Shown piece after piece: positions 1-9,209 of a stretch of 64,000 bases of DNA (positions are counted from its first letter, which is position 1; every line of letters starts with the position of its first letter). The notes beneath the pieces are model-generated. The model ran no database searches and had not been told where the DNA came from. It was given only the letters and a program-made list of their open reading frames with translations. Both the position numbers and the translations under genes were made by a program. The DNA is from JBDIVL01 sp039794405 (GTDB lineage Bacteria; Planctomycetota; Brocadiia; Brocadiales; Brocadiaceae). The stretch spans positions 25,728-89,727 of the forward strand of contig JBDIVL010000013.1 of assembly GCA_039794405.1 (NCBI GenBank), in the 5' to 3' direction.

Positions 1-411
1 GTGAAAAAGGATTCTCCCGGAAACAGGGCTACCGTCAAGACTAGCAGCAATAACTTTTAAAGACAGGCAACAAGCGGCTTGGAAAACTAAACTCTCATCA
101 AATACGAGAAGTCTGGTGTAGTGAGGTTTCCGGATGCCTTCTTTCTCTCTCATACCAATACTTAATGTATCTGAGGGATTTTTTGCAGTACCTTCAGGTT
201 GTGTATCAATCAAATACTTTTCCCCGGCCTCGACAATATCTTCAGGGCTCAGATTATTATCTAAACCGGCTAATGTAAGAATTGTCCTGGCATCTTCTGC
301 GTCCTGTAAGATGCTTTCTTTTGATGTGTTGTTTCCTGTTCTGTTTCTACGGCTTACCACTCGTGGCGCAGTTAAATCACTTAACGGGAGTTTCTCGTAA
401 GGTATATTCAT
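1..411 (-). CDS. Unrecognised protein, C-terminus cut by the window edge
   Basis: An open frame runs from an ATG at 411 leftwards to base 1 without a stop (137 codons), so the protein continues outside the window. It begins MNIPYEKLPLSDL and has a polar, charged N-terminal half, then a more hydrophobic stretch near the edge (LLVFDESLVFQAACC). I recognise no family. No strong ribosome binding site precedes the ATG, so the start is uncertain. It lies 107 bases downstream of the long helical protein on the same strand and may be its operon partner. The frame is longer than the competing plus-strand frames here and its residue composition looks protein-like. Confidence 0.5.
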   Translation of the reverse strand, partial: MNIPYEKLPLSDLTAPRVVSRRNRTGNNTSKESILQDAEDARTILTLAGLDNNLSPEDIVEAGEKYLIDTQPEGTAKNPSDTLSIGMREKEGIRKPHYTRLLVFDESLVFQAACCLSLKVIAASLDGSPVSGRILFH

Positions 412-518
412 GGGGTTTTATTTTCAAAAATTATAAAAGTATATCTTTTGCTGAAGATGTGTTACATTTCATTCTGCTTTCGTGTGTGCTACTACTGGCT
501 GTGGTAATGCGGAGGAGG

Positions 519-3065
519 TTAACTTATATGCAGGTTCGATAAGTCCTTCTCATGGTTTCGGTATTTTCTCACAATGGTTCTTTCTTCTACTTTTTTCATT
601 AAATTATCGAGATCTTCTTTTTTCGGTTCTGTAAATGTTTCACCGATCTGATAATGGAATATCGTGTCGACGCTTTGTTTAAACATGCCTTCCATCGATT
701 TGGTCATGTCCAGTAACCTTACATCAATAGTGCTTAATAAATAGGTTATTTGATCAAAAAGGACGCTTGTCGCTACTCCTGAATGAATGAATGAGTTTTG
801 ACGTAAGTAATCTTCAATAGCATGCATAAATCCCTGCATTTGAGAAATTTGGTTTTGTATGGTAAAAATAGCCTTTTCCAGGTTTTTTCTTGTTAACTGA
901 GAGTTTTTTAAATAGTCAATGTGAATATCTGGTTCTTTTGATATTCTTTTATCCTTACCCCTCGTATGAAGTGAAATAAGGAAGTCGATGTCTTTTAATT
1001 CGTTTATGAGTTTGTCAAAATCTTTTTCTATCATTTCAAAGGCGGTCATGTTTTTGTAATAACAGGTGCTCTTCAATTTTTCGTGGAATTTTTCAATCTG
1101 TACCAGAAAATCACCTAACTCTCTGGCGCTGTAAGAAAAAAATTCAGATTCGTTTTTAAAGGTATCGATCTTTTGGTAGTGGGATTCTTTTTCCATAATA
1201 CTCTGGATGCCGGTTTTAATATCAACGATCGTCCTGAAAATAGGATTCTGATTGAGGGTTGATATATCGGTATTCCCTTTTTCCGAAGCTGGACTATTTT
1301 TACTGGAAACAAAATCTTCAAGAAATAGGCTTTTATTTATAATTTCCGGATATGTACTTTCTTTCAGGGGTTTGTTAAAGAGGAGTTTTTGTAAATCTGT
1401 TAAGGTGCTGTAAACGAGTTCCCGTTCTGTCTCTGTCTCTAAAATTCCCAGGTTATTTAAATCTCTGTAAAGGATTTCAAACTTGTTGTACTCAGCAAAA
1501 ATAGTTTTAAAGGGGTCCCGGATATCCAGGTCTTTTTTATTTTCTATGTTCTTTATCAATTCTTTCATCTGATCGAGGATATCAGACAGATTTGTTAGCT
1601 GTGGCACGCTCCTTCTTGCTTCTAAATAAGCATCCTCACCGCTAACGGTCTTTAATCTCGATAACTTCTCCAGGTTTTCATTAAACTTCATGATGAGTTT
1701 TTGGACGTCTTTTTCCTGTTCTGTCTTTAAACTCTGGTCATGGCGAAACACCGGTTTTGTTGAAATTTCGATTGTTACCGAAAAAATTGATTCGATACAT
1801 TTTTTTGCAAGTAAGCCGATTTTCTTTGAAGATTTTTCTGCAATGTCCACCGCATCGAGGCTGCTATCTGTGTTGCCCATATTCTCATCCCGCACGGTTA
1901 AAAAATCCAAATATGCCAGCAATTTGCTAAAGGAATGCAGCATTTCCTGGTAATCATTTTGTAATGCCGGGTGATTTGAAATCGTTTGCAACTTCTTTAA
2001 CTCGTTGTAGTTTGCCGTTAAATTATGTTGTTCATTACGGAAATCTGATTTGTGCTTGGACAGCTTCTTGACAAACTTAGCGATAAACTTTTCGATACAA
2101 CTGGCATACGTTAAAAAGAGGTTGTATTCCTCTAAAAGCTTAAATTGGTTGTTAAGTTTATTGGCTGCCGAATAAATATAACCCGCGTATGCAGGGAGTG
2201 TTTTCCAGTTGTTATTTTCTACGATATGTTCAAGTTTTACCAAATCCAGGAATAGCTCTTTATGAGATAATATGGGATTATCTGTTGAGGTGATATGGTT
2301 AAAGATGCGGGCAAAGAATCCGAGTTCGTCAATTTTTTCTTCAACCATTTTCAGATCGTTTTCTTGTGAGTAAAATGTTCTCAATTTTAAATAATGTTGT
2401 TCCAAATCCAATTTAAGAATTAACGAAATAAAACAGAGATTTATATAGATTTCTTTTAAACCTGCGGTTGTAAAAACCTTATTTTTTGTTTCAATCTTAT
2501 TGAACCTCAGTTCCCGCCCTATTTTTTCTGATGTTAAAGGTAATCCGTTAAAGATTAAGTAATCATCAAGCCTTCCTGTATATTTCTCATAAGATTCAGC
2601 AAAGGTGACGTAGTTACAGTGAATATAATCCGGTGTAAAGTTATCAAGCTGGTTTTGTTCTGTTACATCAATTATTAATAAATTGCTTGCGCCCTTAACA
2701 ATTCCCTTTTTACAATGCAGAACGAGGTGGGATTTCATTAAATACTGAATAAGCGATTCAACCTCTGTTAACGTAGCAGTTATGTTTGCTTCTACATAAC
2801 CTTGCTCTCTATAGGTGGAGAGAGCATCCATTCTCCCTTTATTGAACAGACGTTTGGAAACGATTTTAAGGGTCTTCTCAAAAGAACAGTCGATAACCTG
2901 GCCCTTAAACTTAACAATAAAAGGTTTCAGGGGTTCTTTGCCCGCTTTTTCCTGTATATCCTCTTTAATTTTTGCTATCTGTGTACGGATAATTTCCGAG
3001 GTGTGATATTTCTTTTTTAATAATTCGTGATAATAATTTTCTGTAGTTAAGGTTTTGTTTCTCAT
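519..3065 (-). CDS. Long helical, coiled-coil-rich hypothetical protein
   Basis: The protein is 848 residues from the ATG at 3065. A TTG 12 codons upstream (3101) would give 860, and neither start has a clear ribosome binding site. It is rich in Lys, Glu, Leu and Asn, with many heptad-like helical stretches (around residues 350-400, 450-560 and 700-800). There is no signal peptide, no membrane segment and no recognisable catalytic motif. An N-terminal part (about residues 1-200) looks more globular. I do not recognise the family. The composition suggests a cytoplasmic structural or scaffold protein, but that is inference. The next gene downstream on this strand is the partial unknown CDS at the window edge. 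Confidence 0.8.
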   Translation of the reverse strand: MRNKTLTTENYYHELLKKKYHTSEIIRTQIAKIKEDIQEKAGKEPLKPFIVKFKGQVIDCSFEKTLKIVSKRLFNKGRMDALSTYREQGYVEANITATLTEVESLIQYLMKSHLVLHCKKGIVKGASNLLIIDVTEQNQLDNFTPDYIHCNYVTFAESYEKYTGRLDDYLIFNGLPLTSEKIGRELRFNKIETKNKVFTTAGLKEIYINLCFISLILKLDLEQHYLKLRTFYSQENDLKMVEEKIDELGFFARIFNHITSTDNPILSHKELFLDLVKLEHIVENNNWKTLPAYAGYIYSAANKLNNQFKLLEEYNLFLTYASCIEKFIAKFVKKLSKHKSDFRNEQHNLTANYNELKKLQTISNHPALQNDYQEMLHSFSKLLAYLDFLTVRDENMGNTDSSLDAVDIAEKSSKKIGLLAKKCIESIFSVTIEISTKPVFRHDQSLKTEQEKDVQKLIMKFNENLEKLSRLKTVSGEDAYLEARRSVPQLTNLSDILDQMKELIKNIENKKDLDIRDPFKTIFAEYNKFEILYRDLNNLGILETETERELVYSTLTDLQKLLFNKPLKESTYPEIINKSLFLEDFVSSKNSPASEKGNTDISTLNQNPIFRTIVDIKTGIQSIMEKESHYQKIDTFKNESEFFSYSARELGDFLVQIEKFHEKLKSTCYYKNMTAFEMIEKDFDKLINELKDIDFLISLHTRGKDKRISKEPDIHIDYLKNSQLTRKNLEKAIFTIQNQISQMQGFMHAIEDYLRQNSFIHSGVATSVLFDQITYLLSTIDVRLLDMTKSMEGMFKQSVDTIFHYQIGETFTEPKKEDLDNLMKKVEERTIVRKYRNHEKDLSNLHIS

Positions 3066-3128
3066 ACCACACAATGTAATAAAACTTTCAAAAACTGTCA
3101 AAAAAAATCTTATAAATATTTGAAATAA

Positions 3129-3782
3129 TTACTTGTTTATCATTTTCTTCCCGAAGAAATTCAATCTTTCGGCAAGTTGAAAAACGATCTTCTCAATTGA
3201 ATTCTCTGCCGCAGGTCCGTACTTTGGTCCTGCAGTCTTCCACCATCCTCCTTCTGTCTCGAAATCAATTAAATCCAGACTCTTTCCCTCCGCGACTATT
3301 CTATCCTCAAATACCTTATGTAAGTTTTTATCCAAAAGGGAAACGCAAACCGATAGATAATGTTTCCCCACGGCACGCCAAACTGATTCTTCAACGAGTA
3401 ATTCTAATTTTGAAGAATCCAATTGTACTATTATTAATACTTCCAGTTTCGTTTTCTCAATCGTTTCATGGTTTGGCAGTTCTTGTAAAATAGTAACCTT
3501 ATCAAACACCCTCCTTACCGCTTCTTCTAAATTTCTCGCCAAAGGTTCCCCTATCGGGAATATATAGTGGTGTATACCTGCGATCATATCAATTTGCCGC
3601 TCTTCCTGGCTAAAATGACGCAACGATGGTTCGATGAGGAGCCCTGCGTGAAGAGTGAGTGGCTGAACTTCTTTTAATTGCTTATCTAATACAGGCTTGA
3701 TCGGTACTCTTATTCCAGGCTTGCCAGCACAACCTGCGGTGAAAAGGAATGCCAAGATAAAGAAAATTATCTTCCGTATAAT
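3129..3782 (-). CDS. Putative lipoprotein of unknown function, probable ATT start
   Basis: The mature part is about 200 residues with no family I recognise. The N-terminus carries a lipoprotein signal: a basic n-region (IRK), a hydrophobic core (IIFFILAFLF) and a TAGC lipobox, so the protein should be diacylated and held at a membrane. Starting at the TTG at 3755 would cut off the basic n-region. Extending in frame gives no ATG, GTG or TTG before the stop codon at 3783-3785, but an ATT at 3782 lies five bases after GGGGAG, an ideal Shine-Dalgarno position. I therefore prefer the ATT start (217 residues). A sequencing error is the alternative. It is followed downstream by the long helical protein on the same strand. 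Confidence 0.7.
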   Translation of the reverse strand: MIRKIIFFILAFLFTAGCAGKPGIRVPIKPVLDKQLKEVQPLTLHAGLLIEPSLRHFSQEERQIDMIAGIHHYIFPIGEPLARNLEEAVRRVFDKVTILQELPNHETIEKTKLEVLIIVQLDSSKLELLVEESVWRAVGKHYLSVCVSLLDKNLHKVFEDRIVAEGKSLDLIDFETEGGWWKTAGPKYGPAAENSIEKIVFQLAERLNFFGKKMINK

Positions 3783-3924
3783 TTAATCTCCCCGTGAAAC
3801 TTTTAATCTACGGCCTATCTTTACAAATAAGTTAAGTTTAGAGCGCTATGCATTATATCAAAGAATATTATTTTGAAACTATAAAAATATTTATTTTCAT
3901 GTACATAGAGGAATTTTAAACCGA

Positions 3925-3960
3925 CCGTGTAGTGGCAAGACGTACCTTGCCACTACACGG
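3925..3960. repeat. Perfect 15-bp stem hairpin (CCGTGTAGTGGCAAG)
   Basis: Bases 3925-3939 are the exact reverse complement of 3946-3960 with a six-base loop. There is no T-run on either side, so it does not look like a simple terminator. The layout is similar to the GTAGAGACG hairpins at 43354 and 57524. Confidence 0.8.
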
Positions 3961-4025
3961 TTAAAAGTTGCCGAAGGCTTATAGTATTCAAACGATGAAA
4001 CCGAACAGTATTTTAGATGGGGTGG

Positions 4026-4049
4026 CACGGACAAACTGGTTTGTCCGTG
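4026..4049. repeat. CACGGACAAAC/GTTTGTCCGTG hairpin, palindrome family B
   Basis: An 11-bp perfect stem with a two-base loop is preceded by GGTGG. Close relatives lie at 55076, 55136, 61128 and 61314, so this is a dispersed family of short palindromes (REP-like). Confidence 0.8.
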
Positions 4050-4157
4050 ATGGTGTAATCAAATCCTGGTTCATTTTATTTGGTTTCATTAATATTCTGT
4101 TCGGTTTCATCTATTGGATGCTATAACTTTAATACATAGGAATTTCAATGTTTTGTT

Positions 4158-4235
4158 GTAGGGGGGGTGAAGCATTTGCTGTCGAGAATATAAAGACTGC
4201 ACTCAAGCTGATATCAGCAAATGCTTCGCCCCTAC
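4158..4235. repeat. Spaced inverted repeat (GTAGGGG..GCATTTGCTG)
   Basis: The arms at 4158-4181 and 4215-4235 are imperfect reverse complements (GTAGGGG, GAAGCATTTGCTG) separated by about 33 bases. This resembles a small non-autonomous palindromic element. No reading frame lies inside it. Confidence 0.65.
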
Positions 4236-4338
4236 GGTGATCTCAAGCAAAGTCGCCGGAGTTATAATTAAATCAATTTTCCTTACGTATAACATTGCCT
4301 GTAGAAAGTAAAAATGGTCTCATGTTTGTTAATAATAT

Positions 4339-5094
4339 TCAATCATGGGTTGATAACTGAATAAGCAGACCAGCATGATCAGAAGGCCAATTCCCGTTTT
4401 CATCATGGTTGTTTGCTATAATCTCAATTGATTTGACTTGCTGTTTCAGACTGCGATGAATCCATGCGTAATCGATGCGTTTTGTTGGGTGATTCGATTC
4501 GAAGGTATAGCCGTTATCATCCGGGCGAAGCTCTGCCCAGATGTCAACCCATCCCTCCTTGTTAAACTGTCTTATAATTTCTGTATCAGATGTCATGTTG
4601 AGATCACCCACGAATAAAGATTGTTTAGCGAAGGAATTTATATAGGGGAGTGTCTCGTTTACGTTATCAAGCGCTTGTTGATAAACCCATGAGAAATGGG
4701 CGTTAAAGATGTGGAACGGTCCGGTGGGCAAATGAAACAAAGTATTCAATACGATGCGTTGGTTTGTATCCTCGAGACCGGGATGTAAGGTTAGCTTCAG
4801 ATAATCAGTTTTAACTATTTCGAAACGGGAGAGAAACGCTAAACCGCCTGAGCTTCCATTTTCATATTTTACTGATTCTTGAAATACTACATATTGATAT
4901 TCAGGAAGTAGTCCGGCAAACTGCGATGCCTGATCTATACCATTGTTCATGATCGGATCTTTTTTGACTGCCTGGAGGGCAATTATGTCAGGATTTGCAT
5001 CTTGAATTGCCTCTTGAATAAACCTCTTACGAATAGACCATATACCATGTTTGGTACCATAATAGTTGATATTAAGGGTCATAACCTTAAGCAT
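4339..5094 (-). CDS. Endonuclease/exonuclease/phosphatase-fold protein with altered metal site
   Basis: The protein is 251 residues from the ATG at 5094, which has AGAGGGGGT five bases upstream. The upstream in-frame start at 5136 lacks this. EEP-fold motifs are visible: MTLNIN at residues 5-10, VGDLNMTSD in the middle, and C-terminal DYAWIH and SDHAGLL. The fold catalyses divalent-metal phosphodiester hydrolysis in nucleases, sphingomyelinases and phosphoinositide phosphatases. The usual metal-binding Glu in the LQE motif is Ala42 here (IALQAV), so activity may be changed or lost. There is no signal peptide. The next gene upstream on the same strand is an acyltransferase 66 bases away. Substrate unknown. 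Confidence 0.8.
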   Translation of the reverse strand: MLKVMTLNINYYGTKHGIWSIRKRFIQEAIQDANPDIIALQAVKKDPIMNNGIDQASQFAGLLPEYQYVVFQESVKYENGSSGGLAFLSRFEIVKTDYLKLTLHPGLEDTNQRIVLNTLFHLPTGPFHIFNAHFSWVYQQALDNVNETLPYINSFAKQSLFVGDLNMTSDTEIIRQFNKEGWVDIWAELRPDDNGYTFESNHPTKRIDYAWIHRSLKQQVKSIEIIANNHDENGNWPSDHAGLLIQLSTHD

Positions 5095-5160
5095 TGTATA
5101 CCCCCTCTGGTATTGATCAAAGTTAAAAGTGAGCAATTGTTTGTGTGCAGGTACTCAATT

Positions 5161-6324
5161 TTATTTACCGGATAACTGCGTTTTTCTTCTTCGTACAGGA
5201 ACTGTTTTTGTACTGGCAGGTGGTTCGTTTGCAGGTTCAGGAGTAATAAATGATGTTTTGCCTTTTAGCAACAGAAATGGTCTCTCAATGAAATAATATG
5301 AGAGCACTGAAAAAATGAATGTAAATGCTGTTCCAAAGATGAACGTAGTGACTCTCGAGTATTCATAGAAGCGCATTATTTTAAATATAGGGTAATGCCA
5401 GAGATAAAGACCGTAGGATATTTTTCCAATCCATACGATAACAGGTTGAGTTAATGCCTTTTCTATAACGGAATTGTTTACAGATATCGTTAGTTTTATG
5501 ATGATAATTGCAGCACACATAGCGATTATAAAATATCCTAAATAAAACATCCTTGGACTTGTCCACCGTGATACTATGGCTGATGTTACGAGCGTTATTA
5601 ATGAAATGTAGAACAACACGTGAATCGATTTCAACTTTGTCAGGACCCAGGGGTACCATTCTGAGGATAATAGTAAAGAACATAAACATCCTATCAGCAA
5701 TGCGTCAGCCCTGCTATCGAGCCCGTTATAGAGCCGGTCAGGATGAAACCCATGTAACGTAAAAACGACTCTGCATGCGAAAGATGCCAAAGCCATTGTG
5801 AGGACAATAAGTGCAATAGAGAGGTAATTCTTCGACACTTTCAGTAATGCAATGAAGATAAATGGCCAAATGATGTAAAATTGTTCTTCAACTGAAAGCG
5901 ACCAGGCATGTCCCAGCCAATCCGGACGTTGAAGGCCCATGGCCCTCGTCCAGTCAGCAGAATAGAATAGCACAATAAACGAATCAAGAAAATTTTCCAC
6001 AGCGATGTCTTTTTCCAGGGCAAATACACTAAAGATATTGAAGACAAGCAAAAGAACTATTAATGCCGGGACTAATCTGAATATCCTTCGCAAAAAAAAG
6101 TTCATGATATTTATCCTGCCGGTTTTTTCTTTTTCCTTAATTAATAATGAAGTTATAAGAAAGCCGCTGATGACAAAAAAAATATCGACGCCGATAAATC
6201 CGCCGCTCAAAAATGGAATACCACCATGAAACATGATCACAGCGAGTATAGAAAAGGCACGAACTCCATCTATACATGGTAAATAAGTGATTCTAAAACG
6301 GTCTGTGTTGATTCGATTTCTCAT
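5161..6324 (-). CDS. Acyltransferase family 3 membrane protein (OafA/YrhL type)
   Basis: The 387-residue polytopic membrane protein starts with the family signature: D19 in CIDGVRAFS, H33 in MFHGG, then GGFIGVDIFFVISGF at about residues 41-55. About ten membrane helices follow, ending at a cytoplasmic basic tail rich in Thr, Pro and Arg. Members transfer acetyl or other acyl groups to sugars of lipopolysaccharide, exopolysaccharide or peptidoglycan, and the conserved His is essential. No periplasmic SGNH domain is attached. No sugar-biosynthesis genes adjoin it, so the acceptor is unknown. Confidence 0.9.
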   Translation of the reverse strand: MRNRINTDRFRITYLPCIDGVRAFSILAVIMFHGGIPFLSGGFIGVDIFFVISGFLITSLLIKEKEKTGRINIMNFFLRRIFRLVPALIVLLLVFNIFSVFALEKDIAVENFLDSFIVLFYSADWTRAMGLQRPDWLGHAWSLSVEEQFYIIWPFIFIALLKVSKNYLSIALIVLTMALASFACRVVFTLHGFHPDRLYNGLDSRADALLIGCLCSLLLSSEWYPWVLTKLKSIHVLFYISLITLVTSAIVSRWTSPRMFYLGYFIIAMCAAIIIIKLTISVNNSVIEKALTQPVIVWIGKISYGLYLWHYPIFKIMRFYEYSRVTTFIFGTAFTFIFSVLSYYFIERPFLLLKGKTSFITPEPANEPPASTKTVPVRRRKTQLSGK

Positions 6325-6861
6325 GGAAAATTAGAACCCTTGTTCGTTATACATTTGATTTAATTTCATAAGGTATCTCTCCTGGTAAAAATTTATATAG
6401 AAAATAATATGCCAATAATGTTAATTTTATTAATTAATGAGAAAATTGCTTTACCAGGATTTATTATTCAGAGGAATACAATAAAGTTCAATCGAGGCGA
6501 AGCCTTAGACCGATGAAAAGCGGGATGTACGATATACGACGATGGATACATGATATCGTGCATCCTGAATCTTGTATCATGTATCGTGCATTGAGAACCT
6601 GATTCATATGTGAATATACATCGCAGAGAAAGTATTTTAAGGTACAAAAGTGTGACATTGCACAAAAGTGTGACAGGACTTGTGTGTGACATGATACAAA
6701 AAAGAATATGAGTGCAGTAAGTCTCTTACTGAAAACACTTTTGGCATTTTTACTGAAAGCGTCAAAATCCCTTTATAGAGAAATTAAAAGGTTTTGACAA
6801 GAGAATTTATTTGAATTAAAATCAACCAAAAATAGAAAAAATTATTCCAGGGAGAAAAGTC
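6325..6861. other. Gene-free stretch with degenerate repeats
   Basis: No credible gene is seen. Bases 6495-6530 hold a copy of the GAGGCGAAGCC..GAAAAGCGGGATG repeat. Bases 6527-6600 hold a near-palindrome built from ATGTACGATA / ATCATGTATCGTGCAT words. Bases 6648-6676 carry two direct copies of ACAAAAGTGTGACA. Confidence 0.6.
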
Positions 6862-7926
6862 ATCGATACAAGAGATAAACAACTCTCGCGCAGAAATTTT
6901 TTGAAGTATTCCGCTCTTGGTACCGTTGGATTTGGTTTGGGTCTCGGATGTTTTGAAAGTTTGCAATGGGCATCAGGGGCGGATGAACAGCCTCTCTCCA
7001 TCGGGAAAAGCCGGGTAATTGCAATAAAAAGCAGTGGGATTTTAAGGAACGGAAAGCCGGAGCAAGAGGTTGTGCAGAGGATGGTAAACGAGGGGATGTT
7101 TACACTCACCGGGAAAAAAACGGTTGCCGATGCGTGGCGGACGTTTTTTACTCCTGAGGATGTTGTAGGTATTAAGATTAATCCAATCGGCGGAGTAAAA
7201 CTTTCTACATGCCCTGAGGTTGTTCATGCAATCATTCATGGCCTGAAAGCTGCCGGAGTAAAGGAAAATAACATTATTATATGGGACCGGTTTAGCTACC
7301 ATCTGATTATGGCTGGCTTTCCTTTAAATAAAGGAAGCAGCGGGGTCCGTTGCTATGGTACCGAACCAACTACCGGGTATGATAAAGAAGTATATTATGA
7401 ATCATTTGATGATGACTACAAACTGCGAGAGGAGGACGGGGCACGGTCACTTTTCAGTACAATAGTAACCCAGCATGTTACTGCCATTATTAACGTGCCG
7501 GTAATGAAAGACCATGGAATAGCAGGAGTAACCTTATGTCTCAAAAACCTGGCATTTGGTTCTGTCAATAATACCCCAAGATTCCATCCATCGCCATACT
7601 TTTGTGATCCAGCCTCTGCAGAAGTTTGTGCACACCCCATACTGAGAAACAAGGTACGTTTACATATCGTCGATGCACTGCAGGCATGTTTCGAAGGCGG
7701 CCCTGCAAGTATGAAAAAATGGACGATGTGGAATGAGGAGCGACTCTTTTTTGGGACTGATCCGGTAGCAATTGACAGAATAGGACTTGAGATCATTGAT
7801 AAGAAACGCAGGGAAAATAATTATGCATCGGTGTCTCAAAAGGCCAGGCATATCGTTACTGCAGGGGTGAACGGCCTGGGTGTTTACGATAAAAATAATA
7901 TTGATTTCATAGAACTCAATGTATAA
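6862..7926 (+). CDS. Tat-exported DUF362 protein, apparent ATC start
   Basis: A DUF362-type protein of about 354 residues. In frame upstream of the TTG at 6901 lies a perfect twin-arginine signal (LSRRNFLKYSALG) followed by a Gly-rich hydrophobic core, so translation must begin before 6886. No ATG, GTG or TTG exists between that point and the stop at 6817-6819. An ATC at 6862 lies seven bases after AGGGAG and is the best start. The body shows family-typical segments (EDVVGIKINPIGG, VPVMKDHGIAGVTLCLKN, FGTDPVAIDRIGLEII). DUF362 proteins occur as Fe-S-associated or periplasmic proteins of unknown chemistry. tatA lies at 30.5 kb. The next gene is convergent, 58 bases away. Confidence 0.8.
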   Translation: MDTRDKQLSRRNFLKYSALGTVGFGLGLGCFESLQWASGADEQPLSIGKSRVIAIKSSGILRNGKPEQEVVQRMVNEGMFTLTGKKTVADAWRTFFTPEDVVGIKINPIGGVKLSTCPEVVHAIIHGLKAAGVKENNIIIWDRFSYHLIMAGFPLNKGSSGVRCYGTEPTTGYDKEVYYESFDDDYKLREEDGARSLFSTIVTQHVTAIINVPVMKDHGIAGVTLCLKNLAFGSVNNTPRFHPSPYFCDPASAEVCAHPILRNKVRLHIVDALQACFEGGPASMKKWTMWNEERLFFGTDPVAIDRIGLEIIDKKRRENNYASVSQKARHIVTAGVNGLGVYDKNNIDFIELNV

Positions 7927-7984
7927 AAATTTGAGGCTTGTATTCTGATATTTCTTATTTTCAGGGGTTACGTTCATGTATAAG

Positions 7985-8878
7985 CTATTTTATAATTTCA
8001 CGCCTAATATCAGAACTCATCGCTCCGCATGGCATCTCTTCGGTGGTGCAGTACATTACCCAGTTACCCTTGCAGTCAATACCAATCCAGCCATAATGAC
8101 GTTGACGTTCATTTGCTTCTTCACAGAGTATGTTCGAAGCCTCAATAAGAGAACATCCGTCCCTAACCCTTGTTTCTATCCTGACAGCGACTCCGTCGTT
8201 CACAATTTGCTCTCCTATCCCTGTACAGCTTATGGCTGCAAACTTTGATGCGTAGTTTCCCGCAACAGTAGCTGAGTCGGATACCCTTTCAGGGATGTTC
8301 ATGGCGGTTCCACCTGTGGAGGTTGCAGCGGCTAAATGCCCTTGTTGATCCAGGACAACAACCCCGACAGTTCCATGGCTATCAGAGGATTGTTTTTTAC
8401 TTTCTAAAGAAGAAATCCATCGGGTTACCTGATCAGGTGTTATGGGGTTTTCAGGAGGAATTCCTAATTCACGGGCAAGTAACTGTGCCCCAAGGGGACC
8501 GATTACCGTCTGGTCTTTGTTCTGCAATGCATAGGCCAACTTTGAGGGATGAATAATATGTGTTGCCAACATTACACCGGAAAATTTCTGTTTATTCCCA
8601 TCCATGAGAGAAGCGGACAGGCGTACCATCCCGTCGTTCTGAATCACAGCGCCGAGTCCTGCGTTAAAGTGAGGACTGGCCTCAAGGAGTTCAACCACAC
8701 GACATGCTGTTTTCAAGGCCGACTCGCCATTACAAAGCAACGGCCAAACTTGATTGATTATTCCGGCGATACTATCTCTTCTCTGTTTGAGCAAGGCCTT
8801 GTTATTTTTATACGGGCCGGCACCTCCGTGGATGAGAAGAATTGGAGGCCTGGCGCTGGAATAATGGCTTTTATGCAT
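7985..8878 (-). CDS. Isoaspartyl peptidase / L-asparaginase (Ntn hydrolase)
   Basis: The protein is 297 residues, typical for plant-type asparaginase. It opens with LLIHGGAGP (residues 14-22). The autoproteolysis site is HGTVGVV, so Thr170 becomes the N-terminal nucleophile of the beta chain after cleavage. Further family motifs are STGGTAMN for substrate binding and the C-terminal region with the tail CGAMSSDI. It would hydrolyse beta-aspartyl dipeptides or asparagine in the cytoplasm; no signal peptide is visible. A GGAG Shine-Dalgarno sequence precedes the ATG. It diverges from the large secreted peptidase and converges on the DUF362 gene. Confidence 0.93.
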   Translation of the reverse strand: MHKSHYSSARPPILLIHGGAGPYKNNKALLKQRRDSIAGIINQVWPLLCNGESALKTACRVVELLEASPHFNAGLGAVIQNDGMVRLSASLMDGNKQKFSGVMLATHIIHPSKLAYALQNKDQTVIGPLGAQLLARELGIPPENPITPDQVTRWISSLESKKQSSDSHGTVGVVVLDQQGHLAAATSTGGTAMNIPERVSDSATVAGNYASKFAAISCTGIGEQIVNDGVAVRIETRVRDGCSLIEASNILCEEANERQRHYGWIGIDCKGNWVMYCTTEEMPCGAMSSDIRREIIK

Positions 8879-9209
8879 AACGTTCTCCTTATTTTCAATC
8901 CTGGATTACTCTAGTAATCTCAAAACAAAATGTCACATAGCATAGCAGATTTTGCCAGAAAAAACAGAGTTTCTAAAGATTATAAAAGAGACATTTTGTA
9001 TTAATATTACTATATAACAAATAAGTGTCTTAATCGAAATATTAAAAGAGATAAAATAACCGATAGATTGACAGTCAGATACTTTATGATTATAGTATTA
9101 CTGTATAAAAATATTTTTTTGTGAAAGTTTTTAAAATGAACTATGAATAAACACTGACAAAATATTACAACTTCCGATTTATTCGGAACAGGAAGAAGGA
9201 GATCTTATA
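8879..9209. other. Divergent promoter region with a 27-bp duplicated sequence
   Basis: This AT-rich gap lies between divergently transcribed genes and must hold both promoters, though I cannot assign clear -35/-10 boxes. Bases 8917-8943 (ATCTCAAAACAAAATGTCAC...) recur exactly at 17067-17093. Confidence 0.5.
8917..8943. repeat. 27-bp exact direct repeat, copy 1
   Basis: Identical to 17067-17093 in the same orientation. It sits just upstream of the asparaginase gene. Confidence 0.85.

Larger units (their letters stand above)
3783..4338. other. Gene-free stretch holding three palindromic elements
   Basis: No credible reading frame is present. It holds a 15-bp perfect stem at 3925-3960, a CACGGACAAAC hairpin at 4026-4049 and a spaced inverted repeat at 4158-4235. 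The hairpins are separated by AT-rich sequence. Each is listed separately. Confidence 0.7.
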
